The notes under the pieces are model-generated. The model saw nothing but the letters and a program-made list of their open reading frames with translations. It did not search any database and had not been told where the DNA came from. Of a DNA stretch of 41,899 bases, positions 35,159-41,899 are shown piece by piece. The position numbers were made by a program, and so were the translations under genes. The stretch is from Helochares maculicollis (Eukaryota; Arthropoda; Insecta; Coleoptera; Hydrophilidae): NCBI GenBank assembly GCA_033557835.1, contig JAWQRO010000349.1, forward strand, positions 1 to 41,899, read 5' to 3'. Position 1 is the first letter of the stretch; the number at the start of each line of letters is the position of its first letter.

Positions 35159-36858
35159 TATTTATTATGCCTTAATTGTTTCAAAAAGCTTCAGATTCGG
35201 CACAACGTTTGTTTTGATTGTTCATAACATCTACGATATTAAGCCGCCTCAAACTACAAGCCGATACTTGTTTCCGCGATACTACTAAATACTGCTAAGG
35301 TGATACGCAGTATAAAAGCAACTTTAATTTATGCTATTGGTTCGCAATACAATGTCTTGTTTTTCTTATACAAGTATTGCTTTAGAGAGAAAATTGTACA
35401 AATTAAACTTTATTTGAAATAACTTTTAAACTACAAATTACTAAATTTACGCCTGTAAACAAGAACACAAGCAATGTCTGCGACCCATTTTCACATATAA
35501 TTTTCAGGTAGATGGTACATCCAGTTTAAAAAATCAGGGGTAATCGTTTGTCTTCTGTAAAGCATTCGCAGTAAATTCAATTAGTCTTTGGTATTGAAAT
35601 TTCACCACAAATAGAAGATATTTCTATTGTAACCTGGATATTATCTTAATTTCTCTTATTAACTCGTATGTAGGTTGTATTGGTTTCTAAAGATACCTTA
35701 TTAGCAAGTAGTACACCCGAAAAAACAATGATTAATAAACCTACAGATAGGAAACCAACTTAATTATCGCAGTAGGTGGCTCCTGCTACTGATATTTTGA
35801 TTAATTATATAAGTTTTAAAATAAATTCGACATAGAAAGCTGCCGCGGGAAGGTAGCATATCAAACATTATCAAACCGTGAATGTAATGAATCTAAGTGG
35901 GGCTTCTGCATGGGAAAATATAAAGGTGGGCTGCCTATGCTGGTACACCTGATTATCATACAGCCTATTTCTGATAAAAATATCGTTAATTACTCAGGAG
36001 AGACTGCGAGCATAAGCTGTTTTACACCACAATGTGGTTTAAAGAAATTAACTGAACAGAACGAGCGCTTAAAATTACTACTTACAATGCCTATTACATT
36101 ACCTTCCAAATAAAAGATATGCCAAGGTGAGTCAGCGCAATATTTTTCACGCTTAAAATATTTACCAGCCCGCGGTAAAATCTGTCTCTAAACTAAAAAA
36201 TATCTCCATTAGTAAATTTAAAGCACAATTCAAAATAAATGTAATAAATCTTCGGGTAACATTGTTTAAGACGCTGGCGAGAGGATAATATTGCATATTA
36301 TTACAAGAATTAGCGGTTGCTGGCGATCTCTTGTGTTTGCGGATAATTTATGTGTCTGAGTCGTAAGCCATCATCCTAGTATTTAAAAATAAATTATGAA
36401 AGTACGTCTTCATAAATCTGCCCCTTAACAAATCGAATATGATCTTCCCTTACGGTCTCTTCTGCCGTTGTCTTAATTAACGGCTTTAAAACGCGCTAAT
36501 TTCCTTGTGGCAACAATTATAAAGCATCCATAATTTTTCCACGGCCGTAATTAGCTTATAATACTTAAAATTTTAACAAGCTAAGATACGCTGCAATTAT
36601 TTCATTTGGTAACATGCATGCTCACTTTAATTAAGATATAAACTTTAAAAAGGATTTTTAACGCGGTATGTTTTACGCTTGTTTGCATTACCTCTTCTTA
36701 AATGTAGGGCTCATTTATGCAGGTAAAAATGATAAAACAATCCCAATGTACGAGCTATTAAAATTGAGTGCAAAGTATTGATTACAAAATATATTATTTA
36801 TTCTTTACTCTACTGTTAAATAATAATACCTTTTATTAGTTTTAAGAATATCAAGAGA
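35159..36858. other. Unique DNA, no gene recognised
   Basis: No convincing open frame. A block at about 36240-36620 has mixed composition and several homeodomain-type words (CTTAATTAACGG, CGTAATTAGC) and might be regulatory. Nothing else is recognised. Confidence 0.55.
36240..36620. promoter_or_regulatory. Possible non-coding regulatory block (speculative)
   Basis: Similar in character to the blocks at 1250 and 20750: no open frame, few simple repeats, homeodomain-type cores, and GC-containing words such as GACGCTGGCGAG and GGTTGCTGGCGATC. It lies just downstream, in plus-strand order, of one mariner and upstream of another. Composition only. Confidence 0.15.
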
Positions 36859-36890
36859 TTAGGGAGTACAAATACTTGAATATTTATTGT
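36859..36890 (+). repeat. Terminal repeat at transposase 3' side, lineage 1 truncated copy
   Basis: Reads TTAGGGAGTACAAATACTTG and matches the right end of the element at 4500-5764. No partner repeat exists because the other end is missing. Confidence 0.8.
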
Positions 36891-36891
36891 A

Positions 36892-37827
36892 ACAGAACGG
36901 TAGTTTAAGTTTATTCAAAGTATTGTCCATCACTAGCAACCACTTTTCCCATTTCTCAGGCAGCATTCGGATTTCACATCTGAGGAACTCTTTATCTTTT
37001 GAGGCTATCCACGTATCAACCCAATTTTTGGTATCTTTATATGTTGTGAACCGCTGCTCCGACATAGCATGTGTCATTGACCGGAACAGATAATAGTTGG
37101 ATGGCGCTATGTCTGGTGAATACGGCGGGTGGGGCAACACTTCACAATCAAGTGTTTTTAAATAGTTTTTTACCAGATCCGCTACATGCCGACGAGCGTT
37201 ATCATGGAGTAGAATTATTTTGTCGTGTCTAGAATAGTATTGAGGGCGTTTTTCCTTTAGAGCGCGGCTCAATCTCATCAATTGAGTTCGGTAGAGAGTT
37301 CCAGTGATTGTTTCGCTCGGATAAAGCAATTCGTAATACACCACACCCAGCCGATCCCACCATATATACAGCATGAGTTTTTTGCGTGAATATTCAGTTT
37401 TGCTGTAGATGTTGGCGCGTGGCCAAGTTTTCTCCATGATTTTCTTCTTTTTATGCCTGGCTAGCAGCATTTCACTCATGCATAATCGGCATTCAATATC
37501 TCTTAGCTTCAATTCGTATGGATCCCAATTTCCTTGTTTATGAATCATTCCTAATGACTTTAAACGATGTGAAACTGCTTGCTGAGTGACTTCTAATGTG
37601 AGAGCAAGTTCCTTTTGTGTTTGAAACGAATCTTCCTCCAATTATTTTTCCAATTCTGAATCTTCGTAAATTTTAGGCCTTCCACTGCGGTCTTTGTCTT
37701 CTACATCAAAGTCACCATTTTTAAACTTTTGATACCACTCACGACACCTTCTCTCACTCAAAGCAGCTTCATTATATGCTTCCACGAACAATCGATGTGC
37801 CTCAGCTGCAGATTTTTTAAAACCCAA
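36892..37827 (-). pseudogene. Mariner transposase pseudogene, first Asp deleted, third Asp to Asn (lineage 1)
   Basis: The frame is open on the minus strand from the truncation (KKSAAEAHRLFVEAYNEAAL) through WYQKFKNGDFDVEDKDRSGR to a single TAA at 37642-37644, then continues in the same phase for 260 codons. It runs through the second helix-turn-helix (LEVTQQAVSHRLKSLGM). After LLARHK an in-frame deletion removes the segment carrying the first catalytic block TGDEKW, which is present in the copy at 4500. The second aspartate is kept in ILLHDNARRH. The third block reads YSPDIAPSNYYLF: the aspartate is asparagine (plus-strand GTT at 37096-37098), 34 residues after the second. The usual TGA stop has become TGT (36892-36894), so the frame runs on into the terminal repeat and ends near 36859. 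The long open frame therefore cannot encode an active enzyme. Confidence 0.93.
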
Positions 37828-40800
37828 ACTACTCAAATTGAACGGAATACATATTCATAATGACAAATATAAGATATTTTTATAAAGACTATTTAATTCA
37901 TGATTAAATTTGTTCTAAAATTAGGTTATTCAAATGTATATATTTATTATATCTACACTTTTAGAGAAAGAAATCGGCTAAAAGCCCTGATTACTGCGCT
38001 TCTTCTTGCTATGTCTAAAAACGTTTAAGGCTTATTAATTAAGCCCAACTCTTCTAGTAAACATACGCTTGCAGATCTCTGGTGAAACTATTATTTATAA
38101 AATATTTATAATGTAAATGTTGATCGTTTTTGAACATTTATTTATAATTATGAGTTTTCGCATGTCTTTCTTTAAAATTTAACAATATACGTTGGATTGT
38201 CTGTTTTGCATCAATAATTTAAACAAATAAACAAAGCAATACAATATGTGCGAACAATGTATCGTTATGATGAATATTTATATTTTTAGAATATAATCTA
38301 GAAATGTGCAAGTAATAACATTATTGAGCAGAATTCATGTACTCGAATACATTCACTTAGTCTACCTTAAAAAGATCAGGTTACGTTAATTGCAATAGAA
38401 ATTTTTCGAATTTCTAAGCTGTTGTAATAGTCTTGATTTCCATTGTACAGTGAAAATATGCGGAATGCGTTTAATTATAAGTTCAAAATCGGATAGACTC
38501 AACCCATTAACTAATTTGTCCGTTTGGCTTTTATCAAAACCACTCTTATTGTATTTATGTACCTCCTGCTCATCTCAGTATGAAGCATTATATCGTTTAA
38601 TTGATTTGTTTCTCTCAAATTATATATATATTTATTTGTTTCGTTCTGAGATTAATTCGCGAAATAGCAGGGGGAACAAATTCAGCATTTAAACGAGCGG
38701 AGAAATTCCAACGCATCGTTAACTGTTGGTAGAGTATGGCCACAATTGATAAATTTAATTAAGAACGAGCTTGCTTTATAATGCAGTTATAAATTTTACC
38801 TGTTCGTGTAAGACTTTGCAATATATTTATCCGGCGTATGTACAACTACCACTCATATGTTTGTAATTTATCATCATTTATCAAACACTATATTTCCTTA
38901 TAATTGCAGTTTGTTCTTTTTTCTTTTACTGTTTAGTTTCAGGTAACTGTAGATCTAAATTACTACTATCTCTGCTGCAGTGATGTGTTACGAGATATAA
39001 ATGCTATCCGAGAGATGCTGTGCTTGTTACTTTGAATGGTATTGTGCGCCTTCTATCGTTGTTATCCGGAATTACATCACAGCTAGAATTTTCTTTCAGC
39101 AAATTGTTTCGCTCTTTGCATGAAAAATTGACCGCGTAATATCTTCCTTGGCCGAACCATTTCAATCGAGACATAAATCACGCATAATTTCAACATTACT
39201 TTCATGCAGTGATATTAATTAAAATAATACGCAATTATCGCTCTTCGGTAACACAAAGGCTTCTATACTGGATGCTGTAGAATCATTTTAATTAATAAAT
39301 TCTCATCGGATCAAAATTTAATGGTTAACAAAATTTACTGCCTAATATGTAATTGATACAAACGGCAATCAAATGCATCTATAAACGTATTGGTGTTATG
39401 TTTACAGCGCATTTAAGCGTGTTTATAGCTTCAAACATATTTTTATTACTTTGAAATGATTTAAACTAGCCTAGCTAAATCCGCTAGGATTTTAATGACA
39501 TTTCAAAAATTCAAATTAGGCATGCTGAATCTGCTCTAATAAGTATTCATAGTATTATGTAAATTCAGATAATTACAAAGTAAGGAAATGGATAGTTTTT
39601 AGTTGACAATCAAAACTTATATATAGTTATAATACTAATAGTAGATACCAGGAATTTCGTTAAGCAATAAACATACTTTTATGCCGCTTTTTGATTACAT
39701 GTTTGGTTTTTGTACTGAGTGATGAATGCATTTTATTTGCAGCCAATCGATTAATTGAACTGATATGCAATTTCTCAAATAAGGAAATGGTTTGCAAAGT
39801 TCAGAAATTTCAATTTCAAGACAATAAAAATGATGTCAAATCGCTTCGATATCTCGCTATTAATTTAAATTTTGTAAAAATAAAAGAACAGTTACTTATG
39901 TAGTTAATAATCTACGACTAAATACGCCTTCCTCTCCAGCTCGGTGTAGGTGTTTATTAACAGGTGAGTAACACAAGAAACGCCATTAAAATTTAATATT
40001 CCACTCCTTTCGTTTCAGGTTCTGGCGCTGTCTGAGTTGCAGTATGCATAAATAAAAATAGTTTGTGCACATTTTATACTTTAATCTACTAAATTCGTGT
40101 TTCCATTTTGAAATTATCATATGCTAACTAAAAAAGAAATATGATTATATTTAAAAACAAATATTTCCGAGAAATGTAAAACTAGCACATAAATTATTCT
40201 GCAGGACTTTCAAGCATTTCACATTAATAAATGGTATGCAAATAATTACAGGTTGGAGAACTGCAAGTACGCAAGTTTATCTGTATTGACTTGTCCACGT
40301 ATTTCCGTGGGGTTTTCTTTGATCGCTGACATCGCGCTACGCGTATATCCAAATTAAAATCTATGCTCGAGTACTTGAAGAGCATGAATAATCTCATAAC
40401 GACTCGGATATCAAATATAACACTCCGTCAAGTAAACGCTAAAAATGTTCCTGACTTTTCTCGCATGAATAATTTTGTAATATTTCATTTAGTCTCTCAT
40501 AAGCGAAAAAAGTCATATCGGCTTCAAGTTCCTGACAGGGATTGGCGTTGATGTCTTCCTTAAAATTTTGTCGGTTTATTTGACACCTAGAGTCGTTTAA
40601 ATCCAGCATCTCGTGCAGCAATTTGATTTGTAATTAACATACGGTCATATTAAATTATCGCACAATAGATAAGTCTTACGGACTGTTTAATTTCAATATA
40701 CAAGTTGAATTCATAACTGATCCTTCCGGTTGTCTTATTTTTATTCAGAGCCCACACAGGTTGATTACAAAATTTTCTTTTTAGTCTTCTTGTAGTTTTC

Positions 40801-41899
40801 AGTTCTTGGCGATTTACAGCACGCTCGTTTGCTAAAAATGCTGCTTGACGTTACAACTCAACCATTTTATTATCGTTGCACAGAGAATGCACATTCAAGT
40901 TGGAATAGCATTCTATGTATATTCGAAGGTACACATATTTAATATTTGTTAAAAATTTTTATTAAACAAAAAAGGTATAATATTCTGAATTTTGTTTCGG
41001 AAATATCTATTCCTAATAGTTGAAGAATCAGAGAAATAATTGTATTCAAACAAGAAGTACGAAGCAAGCAATGAAAATTCACCTGTTGAAAAGTGTGGGA
41101 GGAATTTATTATTATAACCAGTAAGTCCACATACAAAGATGCTGAGATTGCTTTAATACGCAGCCTTCTCTAAGCCCATCTATTACAATTAAACTTAATT
41201 ATAGGAGTAGCTATCTGATATAGGTAGTGTTTAATAGGTCGTTATGCCACCTGCACCACTGATACATTTAGAATGAAGTCACTGTTGCCACCACAAACAT
41301 AACTCAGCGCTATCAGCATCACATCTTGTTTACACGGGTTCCAGCTCATCAGGGATGCCAATGTATTACTATTCCAATATTCGGTCTGTTCTGTTTAGTA
41401 TCGATTCCTAATGTTTACGATATAGCTTGGGCTAACTCTAAGGGAAATGATATCTATAAATTTAAATTGAATCACATGCATGCATATGAAATGGACTGCA
41501 GAGACCGCGCTAAACAAAGATGATATTTAAGATATTTAGTTGGAACATCTGGAGTGTCAAGCCATTGCTTTACTTGCACTTTGAAATTCCAAAGCTTAAC
41601 TACCACTCAAAATATTTCATGAACATTACTCACTGGCTTTCTAGACATTCAAACACAGATTGACTTAAAATTAAGTTAAAGAAATTATGGTGTTATAGTA
41701 GAGAGATAGAAATAATTCAATATCTAATAATTTTATATTAAAGTTGTGATGTGTCAACATAGGAAAAGCTCCGACACTATTTTCAGAATTAAATGAAATA
41801 TTATTCTTCGACGTAGACAATGAATTATTGTAAAAGTCATGCAAAAAATAAGGGTATTACAGCCTTATTATCATGAATCGAGTTTTAACTAAAGATACT
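37828..41899. other. Unique AT-rich DNA, no gene recognised
   Basis: No recognisable gene up to the window edge. A TATATATATA run lies at about 38621. The stretch at about 38960-39300 is less simple in composition but carries no open frame. A plus-strand open frame of about 84 codons at 41272-41523 is unlike anything I recognise and may be chance. Confidence 0.55.

Larger units (their letters stand above)
36859..37827 (-). mobile_element. Mariner lineage 1, 5'-truncated inactive copy
   Basis: The transposase 3' side ends at 36859 with a terminal repeat that reads TTAGGGAGTACAAATACTTG inward; the dinucleotide just outside is GA instead of TA. Similarity to the lineage 1 copies stops at about 37827, inside the first helix-turn-helix, so the 5' untranslated region, start codon and 5' terminal repeat are missing. 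It is inverted relative to the full copy at 4500-5764. The remaining gene is better preserved in frame than that copy but lacks catalytic residues. Confidence 0.92.

Noticed and set aside
41272..41523. Open frame of about 84 codons with the words RVPAHQG, faintly like the RNase H region of some LINEs
   Set aside because: The similarity does not continue beyond a few residues and the flanks show no reverse transcriptase remnants.

Overview
The window looks like non-coding nuclear DNA from an arthropod, most likely an insect. It is AT-rich by eye, no host exon is recognisable, there are no bacterial-style gene runs, and every recognisable coding sequence belongs to Tc1/mariner transposons of the mariner type (D,D34D catalytic signature). 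I found no tRNA, rRNA, CRISPR array, LTR element, LINE or viral sequence.

Layout: eight mariner-derived pieces from four lineages sit in otherwise unique DNA. Lineage 1 (mauritiana-like, ends TTAGG..TACAAATAAG) has a full-length dead copy at 4500-5764 (+), a 5'-truncated copy at 36859-37827 (-), and the left part of a hybrid element at 23281-23750. Lineage 2 (mauritiana-like, ends CCAGGTGCGCAAGTTTAAAA) has two complete copies bounded by inverted repeats, in opposite orientation, at 15869-17140 (+) and 33900-35156 (-). Lineage 3 (cecropia/mori-like, right end ..TTAGTTGCCAACCCAA) has a 5'-truncated copy at about 21680-22837 (+) and supplies the right end of the hybrid. Lineage 4 (ends CGAGGTGTGTTCAATAAATA) has a near-complete copy with two internal deletions at 30008-31186 (+) and a 195-bp terminal fragment at 134-328 (-).

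No copy can encode an active transposase. Besides stops and frameshifts, four copies have lost a catalytic aspartate, each at a different position or by a different change: D1 to N, D2 to G, D3 to V, and D1 deleted together with D3 to N. The most unusual object is the hybrid at 23281-23750, whose left end comes from lineage 1 and whose right end comes from lineage 3, with TA on both sides.

Between the elements lie long unannotated stretches. They hold a (TA)22 microsatellite at 9969-10012, several short inverted repeats, a small tandem repeat, and a few compositionally distinct blocks (about 1250-1700, 20750-21430, 28600-29000 and 36240-36620) that could be regulatory DNA. That last idea is inference, because conservation cannot be judged from one sequence. 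The simplest reading is a gene desert or a very large intron with an old mariner burden. I did not find a new biological system here.
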